Positions 1-7,500 of a stretch of 64,000 nt of DNA are shown here, piece after piece. Both the position numbers and the translations under genes were made by a program. The stretch's first letter is position 1, and each line of letters begins with the position of its first letter. Source of the stretch: Brevibacterium luteolum (GTDB lineage Bacteria > Actinomycetota > Actinomycetes > Actinomycetales > Brevibacteriaceae); contig NZ_JABEMC010000001.1 of the NCBI RefSeq assembly GCF_013004595.1, forward strand, positions 62,001 through 126,000, written 5' to 3'. Under the pieces are notes generated by a model. It made no database searches. It saw only the letters and a list, made by a program, of their open reading frames with translations, and was not told where the DNA came from.

Positions 1-1
1 C

Positions 2-439
2 CCGGTCACCCCGGGCGCACCTGCCACCGACGCAAAGTCGGCCTGGAACGTCGTCCGAGACCTGCGCAAGGCCCTCGACAAGGCCGCCGTGCCGAAGCAG
101 GGCCGAGTGTTCGTCGCCAACGCCGAGTTCTCCTCCCTGTTCTTCGAACACGACTCGAAGATCACCAACGCCGACCAGCTCGGCGACACCCAGGGACTGC
201 GCGAGGCATCCATGGGACGCATCCTCGGCTTCGACGGCTACGAGTCCGAGAACGGCCCAACGGTAGACAAGCCGCAGGTCATCGCCTTCCACCGCTCCGC
301 GCTCGCCTTCGTCTCGCAGATCCAGAAGACCGAGGCTATGCGGGCGGAGAAGAAGTTCGCTGACCGTCTGCGCGGACTGCACGTGTACGGCTCGAAGGTC
401 GTCCGCCCGAAGGCCATCGTCTCCTACACGGCAGAGTGA
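2..439 (+). CDS. Phage major capsid protein, C-terminal part (partial)
   Basis: The reading frame is open from the first bases of the window to a TGA at 437-439, so only the last 145 residues are present and the start lies upstream. The visible part has the mixed alpha/beta character of a coat protein, with phrases such as RVFVANAEFSS, GRILGFDGYES and a basic YGSKVVRPKAIVSY end that are usual for the C-terminal lobe of P22/HK97-fold capsid proteins of actinophages. It is followed directly by head-tail connector genes, which is the normal gene order. The function is inferred mainly from that order and from the C-terminal pattern. The portal, protease and scaffold genes would be expected to the left, outside the window. 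Confidence 0.75.
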   Translation, partial: PVTPGAPATDAKSAWNVVRDLRKALDKAAVPKQGRVFVANAEFSSLFFEHDSKITNADQLGDTQGLREASMGRILGFDGYESENGPTVDKPQVIAFHRSALAFVSQIQKTEAMRAEKKFADRLRGLHVYGSKVVRPKAIVSYTAE

Positions 440-453
440 GGACGGGCAGAACC

Positions 454-903
454 ATGACCTACGTCAAGGGACCCAACGGGACCGTCTTTGACGTGGCTGA
501 GCACGTGGCCTCCGGCCTCATCAACGGAGGCCACGTGAAGCCAGCCACGAAGGACGAGTTCCTGAACGCGAATCCCGGCGCCGAGCCCGCCAAAGACGGT
601 CACCCGACCGACGCCTCGAAGGCTGTCCCGCCGCTGGGCCAGGTCGCCGGCGATCTGCCAAGCGACACGATCGACATCTGGCCACCGGACAAGCGGCGCA
701 CTGCCGCAGACCTGGATGCAGAGCGAGAAGCCGACACCGAGACCGACACCGGCGAAACCGACACCGGTGACACCGAGACGCCGGCCGGCAACGCCTCAAA
801 GGACACCTGGCGCGAGCACGCGCTCACGCTCGGGTTCGCCGAGGAGCAGCTGGACGGTCTCGGCCGAGACGACATCAAGAAGCTCGTCTCCGGAGACGAC
901 TGA
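454..903 (+). CDS. Small acidic phage head protein, function unknown
   Basis: This 149-residue protein starts at ATG 454, preceded by GAGTGAGGAC; a GTG at 436 in the same frame lies inside the capsid gene and is less likely. The N-terminal 35 residues form a compact segment (TYVKGPNGTVFDV, then a short helix). The middle is a low-complexity acidic linker rich in Asp, Thr and Glu (about residues 85-115). The C-terminal 30 residues (WREHALTLGFAEEQL, then DDIKKLV) resemble the short helix-extended-loop-helix module that often ends small proteins lying between the coat and connector genes of actinophages. It may be a head decoration or connector accessory protein, but the role is not established. 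Confidence 0.6.
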   Translation: MTYVKGPNGTVFDVAEHVASGLINGGHVKPATKDEFLNANPGAEPAKDGHPTDASKAVPPLGQVAGDLPSDTIDIWPPDKRRTAADLDAEREADTETDTGETDTGDTETPAGNASKDTWREHALTLGFAEEQLDGLGRDDIKKLVSGDD

Positions 904-918
904 GAGAGGTGGCATCCG

Positions 919-1512
919 ATGCTCATCACGATCGACGACGTGAAGGCCTGGGGCAACGACATCGATGACGACGAGCTCACGATGATCGAAACGCTCATCG
1001 CCGCCGCATCGGATGCCATCACCTCAGCTGCCGGCTGCCCAATCGCCTACCGAGAGTCCACCGTCCGTGTCATAGGCCTACCCGACCGGCTCCTGGAGCT
1101 GCCCGGCCTGCCGATCGACACCGTCCACGAAGTCCACGTCAACGACACCCTGCTCGACGCCCGCGCCTACGCGGTCGTCTCACAGGGCATCTACCGTAAC
1201 GACGGCTGGTCATGCGGCCACCACCTGCCAGAAATCCACGTCCGCTACTCCCATGGCCTCAAACAAGTCCCAGCAGACGTCAAGGCGCTCGCCGTCGGCA
1301 TGGTGACGGCTGGCCTGCATGAGGTGCGTGAGGGGTCATGGTCGATCCGCAACGGCGGCCTGTCGTCGGTGAGCATTGACGACTACCGGGAGTCCTACGC
1401 CACGACTGGTGAGTCCACGGAGATGGTCACACCGATGAGCCTGCCGTCCCGAACTCGTGCCTGGCTGCGTGCCCGGTTCGGAGGCGGGGCGACGGTCGTG
1501 GGGATGCTGTGA
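919..1512 (+). CDS. Head-tail connector (gp6-like adaptor) protein
   Basis: The 197-residue protein starts at ATG 919 behind GAGAGAGGTGG. Its N-terminus (LITIDDVKAWGNDIDDDELTMI, about residues 2-23) followed by a helix rich in Ala is typical of the HK97 gp6/SPP1 gp15 class of adaptors, in which helices pack into a dodecameric ring under the portal. The segment LPGLPIDTVHEVHVNDT is the beta part seen in the longer actinophage versions. It sits second after the coat gene, where the adaptor is expected. It overlaps the next gene by GTGA (1509-1512), which implies coupled translation. Confidence 0.7.
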   Translation: MLITIDDVKAWGNDIDDDELTMIETLIAAASDAITSAAGCPIAYRESTVRVIGLPDRLLELPGLPIDTVHEVHVNDTLLDARAYAVVSQGIYRNDGWSCGHHLPEIHVRYSHGLKQVPADVKALAVGMVTAGLHEVREGSWSIRNGGLSSVSIDDYRESYATTGESTEMVTPMSLPSRTRAWLRARFGGGATVVGML

Positions 1513-1934
1513 GCGCCCGTCGTGCGGCTGCAGCACTTATGCGCGGCCGGCGCGCTGCTAAGGCGCTGATGGTCGACCGCTGCACCATCTCCCGCGTCAC
1601 CGGTGAGACCACCGACCGCACCACTGGCAAGGTCGTGCCGCTCACCGAGCAGATCTACCCGAACGAGGACTACCCGGTGGGCTGCTGCAAGCTCACCTCC
1701 TACGAGGGCTACGAGGCCGAGCAGGAGTCTGCTGGCGCAGATATGACCGAGCAGCGCATGTCCATCCACCTGCCGGTCGGATCGGTGCGCGTCAACGTCG
1801 GCGACATCGTCGAGATCACCTACGCCGACCTCGATCCGCTGCTCGTCGGCCGCACGTACCGCATCAGCCAGGAAGCGCCGTTCCGCACGTACAGCACCGC
1901 CTACCGCATCTTCGTCGACTACATCGCTGATTGA
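1509..1934 (+). CDS. Head-closure/minor head protein (DUF6093-like)
   Basis: This 141-residue protein uses a GTG start that overlaps the stop of the preceding gene (GTGA at 1509). After an Ala/Arg-rich N-terminus it has VDRCTISRVTGETTD, then a beta-rich region ending in VGRTYRISQEAPFRTYSTAYRIFVDY. This resembles the small head-completion proteins of actinophages (DUF6093-type) that close the capsid beneath the adaptor. The position between the connector and the gp10-like gene supports that role. No enzymatic motif is visible, and the assignment rests on size, order and the characteristic C-terminal strand pattern. Confidence 0.6.
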   Translation: MSARRAAAALMRGRRAAKALMVDRCTISRVTGETTDRTTGKVVPLTEQIYPNEDYPVGCCKLTSYEGYEAEQESAGADMTEQRMSIHLPVGSVRVNVGDIVEITYADLDPLLVGRTYRISQEAPFRTYSTAYRIFVDYIAD

Positions 1935-1952
1935 GAGAAGAGGGGACGCCTC

Positions 1953-2351
1953 ATGGGTCTGCGCATCGACACCAGTGAAGTGGATCGCCTCGCCAGCGAC
2001 CTCGACGCCCTCCCGCACATCGTCCGCGCCGAGGCAGAGCGCACCATGGACAAGGGCATCCAGAAGATGAAAGAGGCGCTGCAGGAAGATGCCAAGTCCT
2101 CCGAGCACTTCTCGCAGCTCGCCCCGACGATCACCTCCGACAAAGAGTACGGGTGGGGCGGCACCGCCTGGGAGATCGGACCCGACAAAGAGAAGACCAC
2201 CCGCCGCGGCGTGCCTGGAGCGCTCGGCAACATCGCCTACTTCGGTGGAGCGAACGGCGGCGGTGCAAGCCTCGACTTCGTCACCCCGATCAACTCCGAG
2301 ATCGCCGTGATCGAGGACCGGCTGGCGAAGATCCTCGGGGAGCAGCTATGA
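1953..2351 (+). CDS. HK97 gp10-like tail completion protein
   Basis: The protein has 132 residues and starts at ATG 1953 behind AGAGAAGAGGGG. It has the layout of gp10-family tail completion proteins: a start like GLRIDTSEVDRLASDLDALP, an amphipathic helix (residues 20-50), a small glycine- and aromatic-rich beta domain (KEYGWGGTAWEIGPDK), and a C-terminal helix (INSEIAVIEDRLAKIL). These proteins sit at the head-tail interface. The stop overlaps the start of the next gene (ATGA at 2348-2351). Confidence 0.65.
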   Translation: MGLRIDTSEVDRLASDLDALPHIVRAEAERTMDKGIQKMKEALQEDAKSSEHFSQLAPTITSDKEYGWGGTAWEIGPDKEKTTRRGVPGALGNIAYFGGANGGGASLDFVTPINSEIAVIEDRLAKILGEQL

Positions 2352-2776
2352 GCTCCGCCCTCGTCCTCGCCGACGCCATCGAGCAGATGCTGCCCGACGA
2401 CCTGAACCTGTTCACCGCCGCAGTCAAGCTCGGAGAGCGCGGCCAGACCGCAGAGGCCGCCCTGCCGTGGGTGGTCGTCATCGCCCACCTGCCAGTCCCT
2501 GCCACCCGCAGCCTCGCAGGCCGCCGACACGCCTCCACAGCCACGGTCACGATGACGATCGCAGGCATGACCCCGAACTCGGTGCGGGTCATCTGCGACC
2601 GCGTCATCCCCGCCATCGAGCACCAGCGGCCAGCCGCCGCCGGATGGAACACCGGCCGGATGCGGCTCATCAACGCCCGACCCATCAGCGAGGACCCCGA
2701 CATCACCCTGACCGGCACCAACCGGAAGGTCGTCTACACCGTCCTCGAATGGGAGCTCACCGTCGCCGAAGCCTAG
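2348..2776 (+). CDS. Tail terminator-like protein
   Basis: The protein has 142 residues and starts at ATG 2348, overlapping the previous stop codon. Its size, its position between the gp10-like gene and the major tail protein, and its alternation of a helix (ALVLADAIEQML) with strands (ATVTMTIAGM, RKVVYTVLEWELTVA) fit the tail terminator family, whose hexamer caps the tail tube. No catalytic motif is present. A longer frame runs upstream of this ATG but lies entirely inside the preceding gene and is not coding. Confidence 0.55.
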   Translation: MSSALVLADAIEQMLPDDLNLFTAAVKLGERGQTAEAALPWVVVIAHLPVPATRSLAGRRHASTATVTMTIAGMTPNSVRVICDRVIPAIEHQRPAAAGWNTGRMRLINARPISEDPDITLTGTNRKVVYTVLEWELTVAEA

Positions 2777-2787
2777 GAAGGACCGTC

Positions 2788-3066
2788 ATGCCCACCTATG
2801 TCCGCGTCAAGGACACCGACACCAAACACGAGTTCGACGTGCTGGAGACCCACCCGCAGATCGGGGACAACCTCCAGCTCATCAAGTCCGACCGATACCC
2901 ACCGGCCCGCTCGCCGCGTGCTCCGAAGCACCACGTGAAGCGCGCCCGGTCTACCCAGCAGGAGTCACCCGAGAACGTCCCGAGTGCAGATGCCTCGGGC
3001 GAGAGCCCATCCCGTCCGGCTGGGCGCAACACGAAGAAGGAAGAAGGAGAAGAGTCCCATGACTGA
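2788..3066 (+). CDS. Small phage tail-module protein, function unknown
   Basis: A 92-residue protein starts at ATG 2788 behind AGGAAGGAC. The first 35 residues (PTYVRVKDTDTKHEFDV) form a short beta-type module. The remainder is basic and polar, rich in Lys, Arg, Ser and Glu, and probably unstructured. The 3' end overlaps the major tail protein start by 8 bases. Small proteins of this form just before the major tail protein are common in actinophages, but I do not know a function for them. Confidence 0.55.
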   Translation: MPTYVRVKDTDTKHEFDVLETHPQIGDNLQLIKSDRYPPARSPRAPKHHVKRARSTQQESPENVPSADASGESPSRPAGRNTKKEEGEESHD

Positions 3067-3559
3067 AATCCCGTCAACGCCAGCCGACGGCAACATCAAG
3101 ATCGTCTGGGTTCCGGCACTGGCAGACCCGTCTGCCCCTACCGTCGAGGAGCTGACTGCTGAGTCGGCACTCGACATCAGCTGCTACCTCACCGGTGACG
3201 GCTGGAACCCGACCAAGGAACAGGCCACGATCCCGGATCCCCGCGTGTGCTCGCGGCAGGAGTTCGGCAAGCCCGGCCGCAAGACCCCGGGACTGTCGAT
3301 CACCGTGATCGACAACACCAACACCGAGGACCCGAACAAGGCGGTCGAGACGCTGAAGGAGCACGCCCGCGGCTACTTCGTTGAGCGCCGCGGCATCGCC
3401 TTCGAGGACGAGTTCGCGGCCGGTCAGGTCGTCTCTGTCTTCCCGGCAGTCTCGGGCGAGAAGCAGCCCCTGGCACCGGAAGCGAATTCCGTGATCCGCT
3501 CGACGATCCCGCAGTTCATGTTCGCCGAGGTCAAGACCGACGTCGCAGTGGCTGCCTGA
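3059..3559 (+). CDS. Major tail protein (tail tube)
   Basis: The protein has 166 residues. The start at ATG 3059 is chosen because it follows AAGGAAGAAGGAGAAGAG; the longer in-frame extension overlaps the previous gene. Its content fits a tail tube subunit: beta-rich, with ALDISCYLTGDGWNP near residue 40, GKKTPG-like loops, and a long strand/helix region ending in FMFAEVKTDVAVAA. Position supports this, since it comes directly before the tail assembly chaperone genes and the tape measure gene. A GC-rich hairpin follows its stop (3571-3606), as expected for a gene that must be expressed more strongly than those downstream. Confidence 0.7.
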   Translation: MTEIPSTPADGNIKIVWVPALADPSAPTVEELTAESALDISCYLTGDGWNPTKEQATIPDPRVCSRQEFGKPGRKTPGLSITVIDNTNTEDPNKAVETLKEHARGYFVERRGIAFEDEFAAGQVVSVFPAVSGEKQPLAPEANSVIRSTIPQFMFAEVKTDVAVAA

Positions 3560-3570
3560 CCCATGATCCG

Positions 3571-3627
3571 CCCGGCCCCGCGCGTGACTCCTGTCGCGGG
3601 GCCGGGCTCTCACCGCTATCAGGAGTC
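3571..3627 (+). promoter_or_regulatory. Hairpin with loop complementary to downstream sequence (possible pseudoknot)
   Basis: Directly after the major tail protein gene, CCCGGCCCCGCG (3571-3582) pairs perfectly with CGCGGGGCCGGG (3595-3606), leaving a 12-base loop. The loop bases GACTCCTG (3586-3593) are the exact reverse complement of CAGGAGTC (3620-3627), 14 bases beyond the stem, so an H-type pseudoknot can be drawn. There is no T-run after the stem. It may attenuate transcription or control translation of the chaperone gene, whose Shine-Dalgarno AGGAG is at 3634-3638. Confidence 0.5.
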
Positions 3628-3644
3628 AGAAACAGGAGCACATC

Positions 3645-4175
3645 ATGTCCAAGCTGGGAATCAAGCGCGCCACAACGACTGTCGATCTGGTCACTGACCT
3701 CGACCTGCTCGCCGAGTACGAAGCCGCGGAGGAGCATCTCGAACGCCTCGGCAAAGAGGCGCGACCCGACCGCCTGAACTCCTCACCGGAGATCAAGAAG
3801 GCGGCTAAGGAGGTCCAGCGCCTCGAAAAGGCGATGGCAGACTCAGTCGTCTCGTTCAAGCTGCGCGCACTCAAGAAACCCGATTTCGCAAAGCTCGAAG
3901 AGGAGCACCCGCCCCGTGACGACAACGACATCGACAAGTCCTTCGGCGTCAACATCGACACGTTCCTCGACGCCGCGATGCCGTCCTCGGTCGTCGAGGC
4001 GACCTGGAAAGAATCCGGGAAGAAGGCCGAATTCACCGGCTCCGACTGGCCGGAGATCGCCGAGGACATCACCAACGGTCAGCACGCGGAGTTCACGGCC
4101 GCGATCCTGCGGATCAACCGCGGAGCCACCACCGTCCCTTTTTCACGAAGCGCCTCCATCGTGACCCGGGGCTGA
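3645..4175 (+). CDS. Tail assembly chaperone, short form (gpG-like)
   Basis: This 176-residue protein starts at ATG 3645 with AGGAG eight bases upstream. It is rich in charged helix, with a coiled-coil-like segment at about residues 20-70 (EYEAAEEHLERLGKE). A globular helical part follows (SFGVNIDTFLDAAMP, SDWPEIAEDITNGQHAEFTAAILRIN). Its place between the tail tube and tape measure genes is diagnostic of the G protein of the G/GT pair, which coats the tape measure during tail assembly. The last ten codons lie after a canonical slippery heptamer, so part of the ribosomes should shift and produce the longer form. Confidence 0.75.
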   Translation: MSKLGIKRATTTVDLVTDLDLLAEYEAAEEHLERLGKEARPDRLNSSPEIKKAAKEVQRLEKAMADSVVSFKLRALKKPDFAKLEEEHPPRDDNDIDKSFGVNIDTFLDAAMPSSVVEATWKESGKKAEFTGSDWPEIAEDITNGQHAEFTAAILRINRGATTVPFSRSASIVTRG

Positions 4176-4531
4176 GAGCCGACGTCGAGACCGCCCAACG
4201 TCTCGGCATCAGCCTCAAACGGTTCTACGGATGGGAGCCAACCACCCGCTACGAGTACGACGCGGATGGCAGGCTCCTCTCGTCCACACCCGAACAGGAG
4301 TGGGACGAGACGCAGCGAGCCTGGATGCTCTCCCTGGCCGAGTACCGGGCGAGCCTCTGCCCGATCTGCGGCTACAGCAAGGACATCTGCCACGCCGCCG
4401 AGAACGAAAACCGCTTCGACGTCCCACCCCCGGCACGCTGCCACGCCTCGACCGCGATCAGGCGCGCTCGCGAAAACGCCGAATACGAACACCCTGACTG
4501 CCTGACCTGGTCGACAGTCCTCAAACCCTAG
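3645..4531 (+). CDS. Tail assembly chaperone, long frameshift product (gpGT-like)
   Basis: A -1 shift at 4136-4142 moves ribosomes from the G frame into a frame that stays open to a TAG at 4529-4531. The T part begins FFTKRLHRDPGLRADVETA and continues with LGISLKRFYGWEPTTRY. It then carries a cysteine cluster, CPICGYSKDICH followed by RCH about 17 residues later, which looks like a small zinc-binding element of the type common in actinophage T domains. The T part lacks its own good start codon and ribosome binding site, as expected if it is made only as a fusion. The fused product would have roughly 295 residues. Confidence 0.75.
4136..4142 (+). promoter_or_regulatory. -1 ribosomal frameshift slippery site
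   Basis: The sequence is C CCT TTT, with zero-frame codons CCT at 4137 and TTT at 4140. This fits the X XXY YYZ rule for simultaneous slippage of two tRNAs by one base back. It lies 33 bases before the zero-frame stop (TGA at 4173), and the -1 frame stays open for nearly 400 bases into the conserved T region. Together these features make it a programmed site, not a sequencing error. Confidence 0.8.
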
Positions 4532-4545
4532 AAAGGAGGTGAGCT

Positions 4546-7500
4546 ATGGCTGACCGTACAGTGGCCTATCGCATGCTCCTCGACGCCACCGGCGTGGCAA
4601 CAGGCGCGAAGGTCGCACGCAACGCCCTCCAGGGCATCCACCGCGACGGCATCGCACCGGTGCAGAAGCACCTCACAGCCCTGGAACGGTCAGCCAGAGC
4701 TCACCCCGAAGCCTGGCAGCACGCCGGCCGCGCCGCCACGATATTCGGCACCGGCGTCGCTGTCTCCCTCGGCATGGCGACCAAAGCCGCCATGTCGTGG
4801 CAGTCCGACTGGGCTGGCGTCACCAAGACCGTCGAGGGCACCACCGCGCAGATGGACGGCCTGCAGCAAGGCCTCCGCGACCTCGCCGCCACAACCCTGC
4901 CTGCCACACACACCGAGATCGCCGGCGTCGCCGAGGCAGCAGGCCAGCTCGGCATCAAGACCCAGAACGTCCTGCAGTTCACCAAGACGATCATCGACCT
5001 CGGGGAGGCCACCAACCTCACTGCCGAGCAGGGCGGCACCCAGCTCGCACGATTCATGAACATCATGGGCACCAGCCAGTCGAAGGTGAACAACCTCGGC
5101 AGCGCAGTCGTCGGCCTCGGCAACAACTTCGCCACCACCGAGTCCGAGATCATGGACATGTCGATGCGCATCGCCTCGGCAGGCCGCCAAGCCGGCATGA
5201 CCGAAGGCGACGTCCTCGGCCTGGCCACCGCCCTCTCATCCGTCGGCATCGAAGCCGAAGCCGGCGGCACCGCCGCATCCATGGTCATCAAAAAGATGGG
5301 CCTGGAAGTCGACCGCGGCGGCGACAAACTCGACCTGTTCGCCAAGACCGCCGGCATGTCCACCACCGACTTCGCGAAAGCGTTCAAGGGAGACGCCGCC
5401 GGCGCGCTCGCCACCTTCGTTGAAGGCCTCGGCAAAGCCCAGGCCGAGGGCGAGAACGTCAACGTCACCCTCAGCGAGCTCGGCATCAAGGGGATCCGCG
5501 AATCAAACGCGATCCTCTCCCTGGCCGCCGCCTCCGATGTCATGAAGAACGCCTTGGCGACCGGCAACACCGAGTACATCAAGGCCTCCGCGCTCGCCGA
5601 GGAAGCCTCGCAGCGGTATGAGACCGCCGAGTCCCGGGCGAAGATCGCGTTGAACTCGATTAAGGACGCCAGCATTGATTTCGGGCAGGCTGTGCTGCCG
5701 GCGTTCGCTGCTGGCGCGGACGCTGTCACCGGTCTCATGACCAGGATCCGTGAGCTGCCGCAGCCGCTCAAGGAGGCCACGGTCGGTTTCGCCGGCATCG
5801 CAGGCGCGGCCAGCCTCGCTGCTGGCGGGTTCCTGACCATCGCGCCGAAGGTGTTCGACGTTGTCGACGGCTTCAAGACCCTCAACGCGACCCACCCGCG
5901 CCTCGCTGGTGGATTGACAACGCTCGGCAAAGCTGCAGGCCTGGCCACGGTCGGCCTGCTGACAGCCAGGGGAGCAGCTGCAGCACTGAACTCGGTCATC
6001 GACACCTCGTCACGGTCGACGTCGGAGATGACGTCTGCGATCGCTGAGCTGCAGAACAAGGCCTCCGGTGACGTCAAGAACACCGTCCTCGATCCCGCGT
6101 TGTGGGAGGAAGCGAACTCCTTCTGGAATCGCGGTATCGGCACGAAGGAGATCGAGGATTGGGGTGACGCACTCGACCGGGTGAACATGGCCGGCGCGGG
6201 CATGCAGCAGTGGCTCGACGGTGTGGCCGGCACTCGCTCAGATGTGACGATCATCGGCGAGACGATCGCCTCGACCGATGAGGCGTTGCGCGACCTCGCC
6301 TCTGGTGGTGCGATGGAATCTGCGGCTGACGGGTTCACCGCGATCCGCGACTCAGCCGAGGACATGACCGACGCTGAGGTCCTCGAACAGTTCCCGAAGT
6401 ACAAGGACTATCTCCGCGAGATCGCTGGTGCTGCCGGCCTGGCGACGGATGACGCGGTGCTGCTTGCGATCGCGACTGGCCGGATCACCGAGGAGATGCT
6501 GGAGGCCAACCCCACCACCGCCGAGGGTGTCGACAAGCTCAAAGACCTCGGCGTCGAGGCGAAGACCACCGAGGAGAAGATCGCGGATCTCGCCGACGAA
6601 ATCCGCACCTTCGGCCAGGCCACCCTCGACACCCGCGCCGCCTCCCGCGAGTGGGAGCAGTCCCTCGACGATGCCCGCGAGGCCCTGAAGAAGAACGGGA
6701 AGACTCTCGACGACACGACCCAGAAGGGCCGCGACAACGCCGAGGCGCTCGACCGGGTCGCCCGGGCCGGCGCCGACCGTGCCGCCTCGATTTACGAGGA
6801 GACGCAGTCCGAGGAGGAGCTGCAGAAAGCCCTCGACCAGTCGCGTGAAGACCTGATCAAGACCGCCCGCTCCTTCGGCATGAGTGAAGACGCGGCCAAG
6901 GACTACGCCGACCGCGTCCTGATGACACCTGACGAGGTCAAGACTGAGGTCAAGGTCCAGAAGGAGCAGGCGAAAAAGGATCTCGACTCGATCGTCAAGG
7001 ACCTCAAGGACACCGACGGCGAGTCCGCGACGCTATGGGTGCGGATCAAGAAGTGGTTCCAGGGTGAAGCCGACGGGTCCAACGCCAAGAAGCGCCGCGC
7101 CCGAGCCGGCCGAGATGGCGCCGGCGTCGGCGGCCGCGCCTACGGCGGCATCGACGTCAAAGCCATGGCCGCCGGCGGCACACTCGACCCGATCGCGCAG
7201 GTCGTTCCACCGAACACGTGGAGGATCGTAGGCGACCGCCTCGACGTGCCCGAGGCGTTCATCCCGATCGACGGCTCTCGCCGCTCGTGGAAGATCCTCA
7301 CCGAGACCATCTCCCGCATGCCCGGCGCCCTCCCCATGGCCTCCGGTGCCGTCGTCTCCGGCAGCAAGGACGACGAGCAGCGCCGCAAGGCCGAGCAGGA
7401 ACGCAAACGCCGCGAAGACGAAGCCAAACGCCGCCGAGAGGAGGCGGCCGCCCGCCGCGCCCGCGTCGCTGACATGCGCCGCGAACTGCGCACAGACCTC

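Noticed and set aside
4701-6404. Long minus-strand frame opposite the tape measure gene
   Set aside because: It is a shadow of GC-rich third codon positions on the other strand and has no family pattern.
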